Notes: generated by a model from the sequence alone, not told the origin. A DNA stretch of 64,000 nucleotides from Rhodospirillaceae bacterium (GCA_028822445.1 JAPKDQ010000005.1:62001-126000), one strand, 5' to 3'; counted from the first letter of the stretch, positions 8,673 through 18,454 are shown. Numbers and translations are program-made.

Positions 8673-10793
8673 TTAGACACCTCCAATTCTATCCGCATCC
8701 CAATTTGCGAACGTTTTTCCTGCTTGAGCAAGGCTGACGAGTAAAGGGGCAGGTGTCCAATAGTCGTACTCATTACCGAACTGGCTACCAAAGTTTTCAA
8801 AGGCCTTCAGAATCATATCAAGCCCAATCGTATCAGCGTAAAACATTGGCCCACCACGATAGGCAGGGAACCCATACCCTGCCGACCAAACCACATCAAT
8901 ATCACTTGCACGCAATGCAATACCGTCATCAAGAAGCTGAGCACCTCGATTGATCAATGCATATAAACAACGGTCGAGAATTTCTTGTTGTGAAATCGAG
9001 GCTCTCTTTTCAATACCAATTCTATCTGCAGCACTGCGCATCAAGGTGATCGCATCAGGGTCATCTTGACGTGTGCGACCATCGGGATACTGGTAAAAGC
9101 CTTTCCTAGTTTTCTGTCCAAACCGTCCTTCGGCATACATGACATCTCCGGGTACACAGTAGCGCGGATCAGCTGGCAGAAACTTCCGGTTTTGATCCCG
9201 CGTCAAGAAACTTACGTCCTGTCCAGCAAGGTCCATGACAGCACATGGCCCCATAGCCATACCCCAGCTTTCTAACGGGCTATCCACTTGCGCCGGATCA
9301 GCACCTTCAAGTAACAACATCTGAGATTCGCGGACGTAGTCCTCAAGCATCCTGTTGCCAATAAACCCGTACCCGGTACCAGACAACACCGGCACTTTGC
9401 CAATGCGGCGCCCTAAGCTCATCGTTGTTGCAATAACGTCCTTCTCTGTTTCATCGCAACGCACGACCTCTAGAAGCTTCATAATATTGGCAGGAGAAAA
9501 GAAATGCATTCCTACAACCCGCTGCGGCGAATTCGTTAAAGCAGCAATCTCATTGATATCGAGCGTCGAAGTATTTGTGGCAAGAATAGTACTCTCGCGG
9601 CAAATCGATCCCAGGTCAGAAAAAATCTGCTTCTTAAGGGGTAGGGATTCAAAAACTGCTTCAATCACCAGATCAACCGTTTGCAATCCCCTTAAGTCTA
9701 GGGCGTTGCTCAGCCTAGCGAGACGAGCATCCCGCACCTCGGGAGCCACACGACCACGGTCTACGTCACGGCCAAGGCTCTTTGCGATTTGTGCAATACC
9801 CTGGTCGAGGGCGTCTTGCTTTGTCTCCACCAATACAACGGTTAAATCTGCATTCAACAGACACACTGCGATCCCCGCACCCATTGTTCCTGCCCCAATC
9901 ACCCCAACAGACTCTACTGGACGTATCACGGTCTCTTTAGGGATATCCGGAATTTTTAACGCCAAACGCTCTGCAAAGAATAGATGCCGCTGAGCCTTGG
10001 ATTGAACCGAGGCCTTCAGTTGACTTGAAAGTTCTCGCTCTCGTTTTAAGCCGTCTCGACTGGGCGTACTGCAAGCCCATTCAATGGCATCGACAGCAGC
10101 TGGTGGCGCATTGAACCCACGGCGGCGCTTTGCCAAAGCTACCTTTGATTTCTGGAATATCCCGTCAGGAATGGATTCTGGATCAACTTCTCGACTACAC
10201 GTCCGCTTGACCTTATTCGAGCTGGAGAGTCTTCGTGCAGCGGAAATCGCGCTCGCGATAACGTCTGATCCCACGACTTCATCGAGAGCACCCAGCTCTA
10301 ACGCCTCAGGAGCGGGAATATGCCGGCCTGTCGTTATGGCTTCGATCGCCGCTTCTGCTCCGATCAATCTGGGCAACCTCTGTGTCCCGCCTGCACCTGG
10401 TATCAAACCAAGATGCACCTCAGGTAAACCAACGCGTGTCCCTTCATCCGCAATCCGGTAATGACATCCAATCGCCAGCTCGAAGCCACCCCCTAAGGTT
10501 GTGCCGTGCAAAGCGACAACAACAGGTTTCTTAGACGCCTCGATCTCATCAATAAGTACTGGCAGAGACGGACCTTTAACTGGCGCATTGAATTCCCGAA
10601 TATCAGCCCCGGCGCTAAAAGTTCGGCCTGCACACGCGATAACCAGGCCTACGACAGCGTCATCAGTCTGCGCGGCCTGAAACGCATCTTGGATCGCGTG
10701 CCGCACGGGCTGAGACAACGCGTTAACGGGGGGGTTATCAATGATGAGAACCGCAATGCCGTCTTCTACTGAATAGCTTAGGAGCTTGCTCAT
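8673..10793 (-). CDS. fadJ: Enoyl-CoA hydratase / 3-hydroxyacyl-CoA dehydrogenase fusion
   Basis: 706 residues from ATG 10793 (GGA five bases upstream; an in-frame TTG lies nine bases further up). Residues about 1-200 are a crotonase domain with oxyanion motif AGADIREF, GGGFELA and PEVHLGLIPGAGGTQRL, which hold the two catalytic glutamates. After a linker, residues about 295-590 form the NAD-binding dehydrogenase with VGVIGAGTMGAGI and ATNTSTLDI plus HFFSPANIMKLLEVV. A second dehydrogenase C-domain ends the protein. It performs the two middle steps of beta-oxidation. The order (hydratase first) matches FadJ and peroxisomal bifunctional enzymes. A dead SDR gene follows, and a thiolase is 2 kb away. 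Confidence 0.93.
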   Translation of the reverse strand: MSKLLSYSVEDGIAVLIIDNPPVNALSQPVRHAIQDAFQAAQTDDAVVGLVIACAGRTFSAGADIREFNAPVKGPSLPVLIDEIEASKKPVVVALHGTTLGGGFELAIGCHYRIADEGTRVGLPEVHLGLIPGAGGTQRLPRLIGAEAAIEAITTGRHIPAPEALELGALDEVVGSDVIASAISAARRLSSSNKVKRTCSREVDPESIPDGIFQKSKVALAKRRRGFNAPPAAVDAIEWACSTPSRDGLKRERELSSQLKASVQSKAQRHLFFAERLALKIPDIPKETVIRPVESVGVIGAGTMGAGIAVCLLNADLTVVLVETKQDALDQGIAQIAKSLGRDVDRGRVAPEVRDARLARLSNALDLRGLQTVDLVIEAVFESLPLKKQIFSDLGSICRESTILATNTSTLDINEIAALTNSPQRVVGMHFFSPANIMKLLEVVRCDETEKDVIATTMSLGRRIGKVPVLSGTGYGFIGNRMLEDYVRESQMLLLEGADPAQVDSPLESWGMAMGPCAVMDLAGQDVSFLTRDQNRKFLPADPRYCVPGDVMYAEGRFGQKTRKGFYQYPDGRTRQDDPDAITLMRSAADRIGIEKRASISQQEILDRCLYALINRGAQLLDDGIALRASDIDVVWSAGYGFPAYRGGPMFYADTIGLDMILKAFENFGSQFGNEYDYWTPAPLLVSLAQAGKTFANWDADRIGGV

Positions 10794-10834
10794 GCTGTCC
10801 AACTGCCTAATGTGTGTTTTAGGTGGGATTGCAT

Positions 10835-10861
10835 ACCTTTCTCTACAGTGAGAGGAAAGGT
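10835..10861. promoter_or_regulatory. Inverted repeat upstream of the FadJ-type gene
   Basis: ACCTTTC, 13 bases, GAAAGGT: perfect 7-bp arms, extended inside by TCTA/TGAGA-like imperfect pairing. It lies 42-68 bases before the start codon, a usual place for a repressor operator. The binding protein is unknown. Confidence 0.35.
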
Positions 10862-11016
10862 CGCTTTCCCATGTATCCAGTTATATTCTTATAAAAGCAG
10901 TTGGAATTTAGATAACCAAACGAAATACAGCCGCACCAAGATCACTGCGGCGGCGTAGCCATGTGCACCAAACCCGCGGAGAAACCGTGATCACGTAAGC
11001 GATATAACGGTCGCGG

Positions 11017-11643
11017 CTATTCTGCGAGTATAGACATACCCTTTTGCACGGCTTCCCGCTCACTAATCGCTGCCATCCATTTCAAGAGAGACGGATAAGC
11101 CCCCAACCCGCCGTCCAGACGAGATGCTGAGGTGGCAGCGACGGGATAAGCGTGGATATCAGCAATCGTATAGTCATCACCCACAAAGTAGGCGCGACCT
11201 TCTAAATGAGTGTCTAGGGTCTTCAATCCGCGATGCGCCTCAGCGACAAACCGGTCCAGCGCCATCTGATTGCGTTCAGGCGCCAAGACCGTAAACCAAA
11301 ACTGAGCGGCAAAGGCCGGACTAAGGTTGGATGATATGGCACTGATCCAAGCGTGGATCTCTGTTCGTATTCCTAAGTCATTCGGATAAAATTTTCCGCT
11401 TTTTTCTGCTAGGTAAAAGAGGATCGCGTGCCCTTCAAAGATACGCAGTTCTTGGCCACCCGGCCCATCACGATCTACTATTGCGGGCGCACGCCCAAAC
11501 GGGTTCTTAGTCTGGAATTCTAGTTCGAGGTGTTCGCCGCCGACCAAATCAACAAAATGCGGCGTATAGGGAAGCCCAGACTCTTCCAGCATCACATGAA
11601 CTCTTTGGCCATTAGCCGTTGGAACGCTGTATAAATCTATCAT
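11017..11643 (-). CDS. Glutathione S-transferase family protein
   Basis: 208 residues. The N-terminal thioredoxin-like half starts with IDLYSVPTANGQRVHVMLEE and has the cis-proline region NPFGRAPAIVD and FEGHAILFYLAEK, which bind glutathione. The alpha-helical C-terminal half has YTIADIHAYP, the N-capping box of GST folds. The overall pattern is nearest to the bacterial YfcG/YghU-like group, which acts as disulfide reductase or detoxifying enzyme. It is a single gene between the FadJ-type fusion and dihydroorotase, with no operon partner. Substrate cannot be inferred. Confidence 0.88.
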   Translation of the reverse strand: MIDLYSVPTANGQRVHVMLEESGLPYTPHFVDLVGGEHLELEFQTKNPFGRAPAIVDRDGPGGQELRIFEGHAILFYLAEKSGKFYPNDLGIRTEIHAWISAISSNLSPAFAAQFWFTVLAPERNQMALDRFVAEAHRGLKTLDTHLEGRAYFVGDDYTIADIHAYPVAATSASRLDGGLGAYPSLLKWMAAISEREAVQKGMSILAE

Positions 11644-11729
11644 GAAAACCTTCTGTTCTGACGTTACTAAACGTTTAGGGGGCGAGTATAAACCACTCCC
11701 ATAAATACTAGAGTATCAGTGATAGTTAG

Positions 11730-11972
11730 TGGTTCAACGAATCCATTGAGGGCGAATTATATGAAGGCATTCTATTAGAGACCTATCGGTCAGGTAATGT
11801 TTCACGTCCGCGTGTGCGACCCGTCGACGTTCTGCCGCGTAAAATTAATGTTGAGTTCCCCCAACTCATTCGCGACGAACATCCTACAGGCACAAGATTT
11901 AGAGCGGACGTGAAAGCTTGCCATAAAACCAAATCTGCTACAGTAAGTCCGAAGAGAGTTGTGCTCTCGTGA
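11730..11972 (+). pseudogene. Start-less coding remnant
   Basis: An 80-codon frame open from just after a TAG at 11727 to TGA at 11970-11972, with protein-like composition (FPQLIRDEHPTGTRFRADVK in the middle) but no ATG and no ribosome site near its beginning. A small real protein would need a late GTG start. I read it as the tail of a lost gene in the 349-base gap between the GST and dihydroorotase genes. Its family is not recognised. Confidence 0.35.
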
Positions 11973-11992
11973 ACCTGGAGCGCAATTAGCGC

Positions 11993-13324
11993 TTAGAGTG
12001 TTTCAGTGAAACGGGCAGGTGAACCAATGGGTTGGCCTAAAACCTCATCATCTTTCATGATTACCTGGCCACGAATAATCGTCGCAATTGGCCAACCTGT
12101 GACAGCCATTTCATCATAGGCCGTCCAACCTGATTTTGACGCGATCCATGAGTTCTTTATCTTTTTCTTGGCATTGAGGTCGACAACTGTGAAATCTGCG
12201 TCATATCCCAATGCAATGCGTCCCTTACCAGCAATCCCATAGATGCGCGCTGGCCCTGCGCTTGTTAAATCGACGAATCGCTGCAGCGTCAGTCGACCGG
12301 CATGGACGTGATCGAGCATAATCGGAACGAGTGTCTGAACACCCGTCATACCCGATGGACTCTGCGGATAAGGCCGGGCCTTCTCCTCGAGAGTATGCGG
12401 CGCATGGTCTGAACCAATACAATCGACCACTCCATTGCGTAAAGCTTGCCATATGGCATCACGGTGTCGAGCGGACCGAATCGGTGGGTTCTGTTGCGCT
12501 AATGTGCCAAGGCGTTCGTAAGCATCGGGCGCTGACAACGTTAAATGCTGCGGCAAGACTTCCACCGTAGCGATATCGCGATTGCTTTCAAGGAATTCCA
12601 TTTCTTCAGCGGTTGAAATATGGAGAGTATGGACACGGCGACCAGCTTCCCGTGCCAATCGAACGAGACGTTGTGTAGCTCTCAATGCTGTTTCAACATC
12701 GCGCCATTCCGCATGCATGGCGACTGGCGCCCCACCTTTCACAAGGTCCAGGCGCTCTTGCAAGCGCTCTTCATCTTCACAATGGACAGCTACACGCCTA
12801 GACCCACTCTTCAGGACACGCAGAACATTCTTGTCATCAGATACCAATAGCGACCCCGTTGATGATCCCATGAACATTTTGACGCCAGAGACACCAGGCA
12901 AGCGCTCAAGTATTTCTAGTTCCGGCACATTCTCTGGGCTTGCGCCAACGAAAAATGAGAAATCCACCCAGGCACGCCCGAGGGCCCTTGATATCTTCTC
13001 ATCGATAGCATCAGCAGACGTCGTTGGGGGATCTGTATTCGGCATCTCGAAGACGGCAACAACACCACCAAGAGCTGCGCCCCTCGTACCCGCCTCAAGA
13101 TCTTCCTTGTGTTCGAGGCCTGGCTCACGGAAGTGAACCTGACTGTCAATAACCCCAGGGAGAACCGTTAGCCCGCTTGCATCGAACACCTCTTCCGACT
13201 TGGCGCTACGCAAATGACCAAACCCGGCAATACGTCCACTTCTGATCCCAACGTCAGTCTCAACTGGACCATTCGGTGTCCATACGGTTCCGCCAATGAT
13301 GATACGATCAAAAGTATCCGGCAC
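11993..13324 (-). CDS. pyrC: Dihydroorotase (class I type)
   Basis: 443 residues of the amidohydrolase superfamily. Metal-binding and catalytic motifs are present: DSQVHFREPG (residues about 61-70), the region GVKMFMGSSTG where class I enzymes usually place a modified lysine or neighbour, CIGSDHAPHTLEEK and PSGMTGVQTLVP. It closes carbamoyl-aspartate to dihydroorotate in pyrimidine synthesis. Class I enzymes are about 430 residues, which fits. The related allantoinase and hydantoinase families cannot be fully excluded by eye, but the FREPG and SGMTGVQT motifs favour dihydroorotase. It lies 39 bases downstream of asnB on the same strand, so the two may be cotranscribed. Confidence 0.85.
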   Translation of the reverse strand: MPDTFDRIIIGGTVWTPNGPVETDVGIRSGRIAGFGHLRSAKSEEVFDASGLTVLPGVIDSQVHFREPGLEHKEDLEAGTRGAALGGVVAVFEMPNTDPPTTSADAIDEKISRALGRAWVDFSFFVGASPENVPELEILERLPGVSGVKMFMGSSTGSLLVSDDKNVLRVLKSGSRRVAVHCEDEERLQERLDLVKGGAPVAMHAEWRDVETALRATQRLVRLAREAGRRVHTLHISTAEEMEFLESNRDIATVEVLPQHLTLSAPDAYERLGTLAQQNPPIRSARHRDAIWQALRNGVVDCIGSDHAPHTLEEKARPYPQSPSGMTGVQTLVPIMLDHVHAGRLTLQRFVDLTSAGPARIYGIAGKGRIALGYDADFTVVDLNAKKKIKNSWIASKSGWTAYDEMAVTGWPIATIIRGQVIMKDDEVLGQPIGSPARFTETL

Positions 13325-13363
13325 TCAAAAATTCCTTTTCAGACTACACACTAGAAATAGCAG

Positions 13364-15112
13364 TTAGCGTTGGGACAATACCTCAAAAACAGATCCGTTA
13401 CGAGGCAAACCAGTCATATGGACTTGATGCCACAGGGCGTAGAATAACAACTGCCATGCAGGAAATTCTGTCGCCGGTGTCATGTTAACGAACATTTGAT
13501 GTACGGCCTCTGTATTACAGATGGCTGCGACCCCGGCCTGCTTGGATACTAAAGGCGCGAGCGCCTTGCCCTGCTGCCCAATCCAATAGCCAACGGGAAC
13601 AGAAAAACCGCGTTTTTTGGAATAGGGCTGCGCCTCTGGCATCTCCTTTGCCAGCCAATGCCGAACCATCTGCTTCCCCAGACGGCCTTTGACCTTATCG
13701 CCATCAGCACTATTAAAACCAAAGGCCGCCAAGTCGCGATCCAGAAAAGGTACACGCCCCTCTAGTCCATGTGCCATCAAACACCTGTCAACTTTCATCA
13801 GCAGGTCATTCGGCAGCCAGTAGGCGATATCTAGAGCTTGCAATGCTTGAAGTTTAGACCAGTCGTTTTTTTTAAATTCTCGCTCTGACTGATCTATGTC
13901 TTCACGCCAGTTCTCGGATTGACATCTCAGCACGTTCGTCTTGCCCAACGAATTGCGTAACCACGGTTTTTTTTGAAACGGCCACGGCCTAAGACCGGCC
14001 CGGTATCGACCGTAGCCTGCAAATATTTCGTCGCCCCCCTCACCGGTTAGGATAACTTTAACGTCTTCTTTAGCTACTTTGGCCAAAGCGAAGGTCGGTA
14101 CGATGGCGTAGTCGGCAACGGGGTCATCCATACACGCCACCATCTCGGGCAAGTCTGCCCAGAAATCGGCAGCTGTGATTTCGATCGCTCGGTGATCGGC
14201 ACCGGCCGCCTTCGCGACAACACGTGCTTGGTCGAGCTCATGATGAAAATCACCGCCTACGAAGCTAGCCGTATAGGCAACGACTGGCCGGTCCTCGAGT
14301 TTTGCCATCGCCGCGAGAACCGCAGCCGAATCTACGCCACCAGATAAAAATAAGCCGTACGGGGTGTCAGAACGACGGTGGCGGTTGACAGCACTCATCC
14401 ACAATCGATCAAAATTCTTTACTGGGCATCCGTCGAAGGGCTCGTGCTTGAGCAAGGGGTCCACGTGCAATCGATTTATGATACGTCCAGCCCGGACGAC
14501 AAGAGTTTCGCCCGGCTCAACGCGTTTAATGTTACGAAAAGCCGTTTCCGAACCGCAGGTATATTGAAGTGCTAAAAGCTGGTCTCTAGCCTGTTCATTT
14601 TCCTCAGCAATCACGACCCCGGCAGCGATCAAAGCTTGAGGCTCCGAAGCAAACCAAAAACCGTCATCAGTTTCAACGGTGTAGAGGGGTTTTATGCCAA
14701 AAGGGTCTCGTGCCAACACCAAACTTTGGCAGCGCGGATCATAAAGGGCCGCCGCATACATACCGCTCAGATCTTCCGCAAATTCAAACCCACGCTTTAG
14801 GTACAAGTGAAGGATTGATTCATTGTCGCTTCCCGTTTGGAACGCACTCTCTGTTAAACCCTGTCTTAGTTCGAGATCATTGTATATTTCGCCATTGGCA
14901 ACAAGCGCCACACCCTCCGAAGACACGAATGGCTGGTTCCCGTGCTCGAGGTCGATGATTGCGAGGCGAGTGTGAACCAAACCAACGTGATCAGCGACGT
15001 GTTGACCATCGCCATCTGGACCGCGGCGCCTAAGCGCATCTGTAAGTTTTCCTAGTATTTCAGGACTGGGTGGGCGCCCGTCCTTACCCATACCTCCCGC
15101 AATTCCGCACAT
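13364..15112 (-). CDS. asnB: Asparagine synthetase, glutamine-hydrolysing
   Basis: 582 residues. It starts MCGIAGG, so Cys2 is the glutaminase nucleophile after Met removal, and RLAIIDLEHGNQPF and ANGEIYN follow. The synthetase half has the ATP pyrophosphatase loop LFLSGGVDSAAVLAAM and LTGEGGDEIFAGYGRY. It makes asparagine from aspartate, ATP and glutamine. The upstream genes are glycosyltransferases, and AsnB-like proteins are frequent in polysaccharide clusters, where they may amidate sugars or peptides, so a specialised role is possible. The gap to the upstream glycosyltransferase is 17 bases, suggesting one operon. Confidence 0.92.
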   Translation of the reverse strand: MCGIAGGMGKDGRPPSPEILGKLTDALRRRGPDGDGQHVADHVGLVHTRLAIIDLEHGNQPFVSSEGVALVANGEIYNDLELRQGLTESAFQTGSDNESILHLYLKRGFEFAEDLSGMYAAALYDPRCQSLVLARDPFGIKPLYTVETDDGFWFASEPQALIAAGVVIAEENEQARDQLLALQYTCGSETAFRNIKRVEPGETLVVRAGRIINRLHVDPLLKHEPFDGCPVKNFDRLWMSAVNRHRRSDTPYGLFLSGGVDSAAVLAAMAKLEDRPVVAYTASFVGGDFHHELDQARVVAKAAGADHRAIEITAADFWADLPEMVACMDDPVADYAIVPTFALAKVAKEDVKVILTGEGGDEIFAGYGRYRAGLRPWPFQKKPWLRNSLGKTNVLRCQSENWREDIDQSEREFKKNDWSKLQALQALDIAYWLPNDLLMKVDRCLMAHGLEGRVPFLDRDLAAFGFNSADGDKVKGRLGKQMVRHWLAKEMPEAQPYSKKRGFSVPVGYWIGQQGKALAPLVSKQAGVAAICNTEAVHQMFVNMTPATEFPAWQLLFYALWHQVHMTGLPRNGSVFEVLSQR

Positions 15113-15129
15113 AATCTAAGCTGTACCGC

Positions 15130-16179
15130 CTATTGAACTGGCGCTGTTTCGTCGTTGCCGACCAATACGCTCTCAAAGAATTTCAAGTATTTTAGAATCG
15201 CAATGTCTTCATGATGAGACTTTAAAAACGTCGAGGCGCCCGCGGTCGCAATGCGCTGGGCAAATTCCACATCTTCGTCCAGCCACTTAATGGCTTCTTC
15301 TAGGCTGCGCGAATCATTAACAGGCACGAGAACGCCATTGTCTCCGTGGTTAATAAGAAGACTAGGCCCCAACGATTCTGATGCGACAACAGGCTTAGAA
15401 CATGCCCAGGCCTGCAAGACTTGTTCGCCAAGGTCGTCTTGTCGCGCTGGACAGACTACGAGATCAGCCGCAGCCATTAATGGCAGTATGTCGCTTTGGG
15501 GCCCTACAAACCGAGTCCTAGGCTTGATGCCTATCGCCACGGCATGTTCTTCATATTTCTTTTTGTCGGGTCCGTCGCCAACAACCCATAAATAGTACCC
15601 GGAGATTCTAGCGGTTGCCTCAAGCAATACATCCAGGCCCTTCGCATCTCTCAGACCTCCAACGAACACCAAAAGCTTCGCTGTATCTGGTGTAAAGAAT
15701 GTCTTCCGATCGACAGGAGTGAAGCTCCCGGATCGAATAACAGGCGGTAACTTGGTAATCTTCGACTTCGACCAGCCAGCCCCCAATGCCCGGTCGAAAC
15801 GCTGCTGGGTCACTGTGAACAAATGATCGCAGGTTTTAAATTTAGAAAAAGCCAAGTCATTCGTCACATAACCAATATGTTTGACTTGAGGGTGAAAAAC
15901 ATAACTTGAAAAATCTGGCGTCCAGGTAACGACAATCTCTGCGCCGAACGTACTGACCTCATTGTTCAGGCGGCGCTTACTAGTGAAATCGAAACGCTTT
16001 CTAAAAGGGAGCTCCATCGGCACTAAACCCGCAGATTTCAGACACCCCAAACTCTCTGAATGACTTTGAACGATGACGCGTTGAGCCACACCGTGCCGTG
16101 AAAGGGCCACAACAGTATGCTCAAAAGCACGTTCCATAGCGCCGTCAGCGGCATTGGACATGGCATGCAGTATCCTCAT
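15130..16179 (-). CDS. Glycosyltransferase family 4 protein
   Basis: 349 residues from ATG 16179, where the usual first strand begins (MRILHAMSN); the frame stays open 19 codons further upstream. The C-terminal GT-B half has LLVFVGGLRDAKGLDVLLEA, the WVVGDGPDKKKYEEHA nucleotide-sugar region and VCPARQDDLGEQVLQAWACS, typical of family 4 retaining transferases. It would add a sugar to a lipid-linked or surface glycan at the cytoplasmic membrane. It sits in a run of three glycosyltransferases before asnB, all on the minus strand. Sugar and acceptor are unknown. Confidence 0.85.
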   Translation of the reverse strand: MRILHAMSNAADGAMERAFEHTVVALSRHGVAQRVIVQSHSESLGCLKSAGLVPMELPFRKRFDFTSKRRLNNEVSTFGAEIVVTWTPDFSSYVFHPQVKHIGYVTNDLAFSKFKTCDHLFTVTQQRFDRALGAGWSKSKITKLPPVIRSGSFTPVDRKTFFTPDTAKLLVFVGGLRDAKGLDVLLEATARISGYYLWVVGDGPDKKKYEEHAVAIGIKPRTRFVGPQSDILPLMAAADLVVCPARQDDLGEQVLQAWACSKPVVASESLGPSLLINHGDNGVLVPVNDSRSLEEAIKWLDEDVEFAQRIATAGASTFLKSHHEDIAILKYLKFFESVLVGNDETAPVQ

Positions 16180-16300
16180 GGGCAGTACACCCAGTTCCCC
16201 TCTACCGACAACATCTAAGCCTGCCTTCCCACCCACAAAGGGTGGGTTATCTCAACTTGTTCGCGTATCGTCACTTAGCCTTATAACAGGGTATAGCGAT

Positions 16301-17203
16301 TCAATCCAAAATCGAGTGGACTGCAGCGAACACTTCATCCACAGAAATTCCAGTGATTAGTGAGCTTTCTTGATTTTGGGGTGCTTGCACAACGGATACG
16401 CGTATTCCCCACGGGCGATACAAATCAGCACGTGTTGGGCCAAAAAGCGCCACCGTAGGACACCCGCTTGCGGCGGCTAAATGTGCCAGTCCGGAATCGT
16501 TTGCTACGGTCACAGCACATAAAGACAATGCCGCGGCGACACGCTGCAAATTAGGACACCCCGCCATTACGATGGAGCAACCAACCGGAAGCGCATCTGA
16601 AAGACGCATTAACAGGCTTCTGTCTTCTTCGGCACCAACGAGAAGTAGCTTAAGGTTAGGAAGCGGGCCAGCATCATTAAGCAGTGAGTGGGCCAGAGAC
16701 AAGAACCGGTCAGACGGCCACATTTTTTCTGGGCGAGCCGCCGTTGGACATAAAGCGATGAAAGGGTCACCAGAACCGACCAGCCCTGCAGCCACGGCCT
16801 TCTCTTCCTCTGAAATCCAAATAGTAGGCGAACGCGGGGGGGCCAGGTCAAAAATTTGGCTCAGTAACTCAACACGGTGGGAGCGATGATCATCCGACCC
16901 TAATCGAAAGCGCTTATTAGTAAGGAGCAAGTAGGGAATTAATGATCGCCGTAAATCGACAACGATATCCCAATGCTGCGACCGAACATCTACCCACAGC
17001 CTGAACCAATGACGACTAAACGATTCTTTGTATAGGACAATGACCCTATCTAAACCCGGAACGCTGGTGAAAAGAGATTCGGCTAGCGGACCGCATGCAA
17101 CCGTAATCTTAGCGCCAGGATTCTCGTCAACGAGATGCGCTAACAGCCCGGTCGAGATCACCGCGTCGCCAATTCGGGTGGCCGTGATGAATAATATTCT
17201 CAT
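16301..17203 (-). CDS. Glycosyltransferase family 9 (heptosyltransferase-like)
   Basis: 300 residues. The N-terminus ITATRIGDAVISTGLL and the C-terminal half CPTAARPEKMWPSDRF, VANDSGLAHLAAASGCPTVALFGPTR are characteristic of the WaaC/WaaF/ADP-heptose family. Such enzymes add heptose or related sugars to the lipopolysaccharide core. Its neighbours are two family 4 glycosyltransferases, so the group probably builds a core or surface glycan. The gap to the upstream glycosyltransferase is 18 bases, so they are likely cotranscribed. Confidence 0.87.
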   Translation of the reverse strand: MRILFITATRIGDAVISTGLLAHLVDENPGAKITVACGPLAESLFTSVPGLDRVIVLYKESFSRHWFRLWVDVRSQHWDIVVDLRRSLIPYLLLTNKRFRLGSDDHRSHRVELLSQIFDLAPPRSPTIWISEEEKAVAAGLVGSGDPFIALCPTAARPEKMWPSDRFLSLAHSLLNDAGPLPNLKLLLVGAEEDRSLLMRLSDALPVGCSIVMAGCPNLQRVAAALSLCAVTVANDSGLAHLAAASGCPTVALFGPTRADLYRPWGIRVSVVQAPQNQESSLITGISVDEVFAAVHSILD

Positions 17204-17221
17204 GGTTAGGCTGGACCAGTT

Positions 17222-18316
17222 CTATAGCCACAATTGGGTAACTATATCTGCCGCAGTCGCCCATGTTCGGCGTCGATTAACCGCAGCCGCAGCGGCTTGA
17301 AACGACGTATACACGCCATCATCGGTAAGTAACTGAAGAGCAACGTTCGCTAACGCGTCATCGTCTGGAACGACAAACCCGGTTTGACCGTTGTCGACCA
17401 CGTCTTCTACGCCACCTAAGCTGCGGGCTACCGCCGGCAGGCCAGCCGCCTGGCTATCTCGCAATGTCCAGCATGCGAAGTCCTTTGCGTGACCAGGATA
17501 CAAGTGCACGCGTGACCGGCGATACGCCTCGGCCATTACTCGGTCCCCCTTAGGGGCAGACACCTCAACGTTCGAGGATGAGCAAGATATTACCAATTCT
17601 AGAACAGGTCTAATAGCATCGGGTACATCTTCGCCTTCGACACCCTTAGCAAGCACCGCAGAGTAAACTGTAAGTTTAGCATCTCCCTTAGCGGGATGAA
17701 TTTTGTCGCGCCAAAGTTCTAGAATTTTACTCAAACCATGCAGAGGATGCGTTGTTACAACGGCATGAGGTGGAGGCAGTTCTTCTTCTTGTTCTTCAGT
17801 CCTGTCTTCCTCATCCATCGGGATGGCTGGGTGATTGGCATCGGGATAGGGGTCAGCCCCCTTCTTTTCAGAGAAAAATGCTTTCGTGACACCAGGGGGC
17901 GCAATGATTACTGACAAGCGACCGCCGTACTCCTGAGCCTGGCGTTCCGTTAAAAATAGTAGGCGCGGAGCGTAGGATGCAAGTAAATCTGCATTGTGGG
18001 CATTGCCAAGAAATTTTGGGTCCCCGGGTACAAACAAAATACGCGAATCAACCCGTCGCACACTTCCGAGAAGCTCAGGATTCTTTAGGGCAATGAGAAC
18101 ATCCGCTTCCTGTGGGCGCGTGCTATCCCATGGACGCCAACGCGCGCCCTCGGCCATGAGCGCATGTTTGCACCGGTTAGTGACCGTTACAGTATGCCCC
18201 GACTTGGCCAAGGCCCCAGCTAGCGCCGCGAAGGCCTTTTCAGCACCGCCAAGCGGCTTCGTCGCCGCCGTAAAGCCGTCAAAGGCCACAGAGTCATCAA
18301 ACATCACGATATTCAT
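17222..18316 (-). CDS. Glycosyltransferase family 4 protein with acidic insertion
   Basis: 364 residues. GT-B fold: the N-terminus has TKPLGGAEKAFAALAGALA, the acceptor-side glycine loop of family 4 enzymes, and the C-terminal part has VHLYPGHAKDFACWTLRDSQ and GGVEDVVDNGQTGFVVPDDD. Between the two halves (about residues 160-188) lies a strongly acidic, proline-rich stretch (DEEDRTEEQEEELPPP) that is not part of the usual fold. It is first in a minus-strand run of three glycosyltransferases followed by asnB. Donor sugar unknown. Confidence 0.82.
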   Translation of the reverse strand: MNIVMFDDSVAFDGFTAATKPLGGAEKAFAALAGALAKSGHTVTVTNRCKHALMAEGARWRPWDSTRPQEADVLIALKNPELLGSVRRVDSRILFVPGDPKFLGNAHNADLLASYAPRLLFLTERQAQEYGGRLSVIIAPPGVTKAFFSEKKGADPYPDANHPAIPMDEEDRTEEQEEELPPPHAVVTTHPLHGLSKILELWRDKIHPAKGDAKLTVYSAVLAKGVEGEDVPDAIRPVLELVISCSSSNVEVSAPKGDRVMAEAYRRSRVHLYPGHAKDFACWTLRDSQAAGLPAVARSLGGVEDVVDNGQTGFVVPDDDALANVALQLLTDDGVYTSFQAAAAAVNRRRTWATAADIVTQLWL

Positions 18317-18454
18317 AGATCAGTTTATACCTGGAGCAGCCTAAAAATTCCAACCAAACAGGAACCCAACCTTGCTTATCCTTGCCTTGCCGCATAGAGC
18401 GACTACATTCCGCCCCTAAGACTGCTGAACCTTCTCTTCAGGACTAGGCTATTA

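Noticed and set aside
9355..9993. A 212-codon plus-strand frame opposite the FadJ-type gene
   Set aside because: Overlaps conserved NAD-binding codons; arginine/serine-rich shadow.
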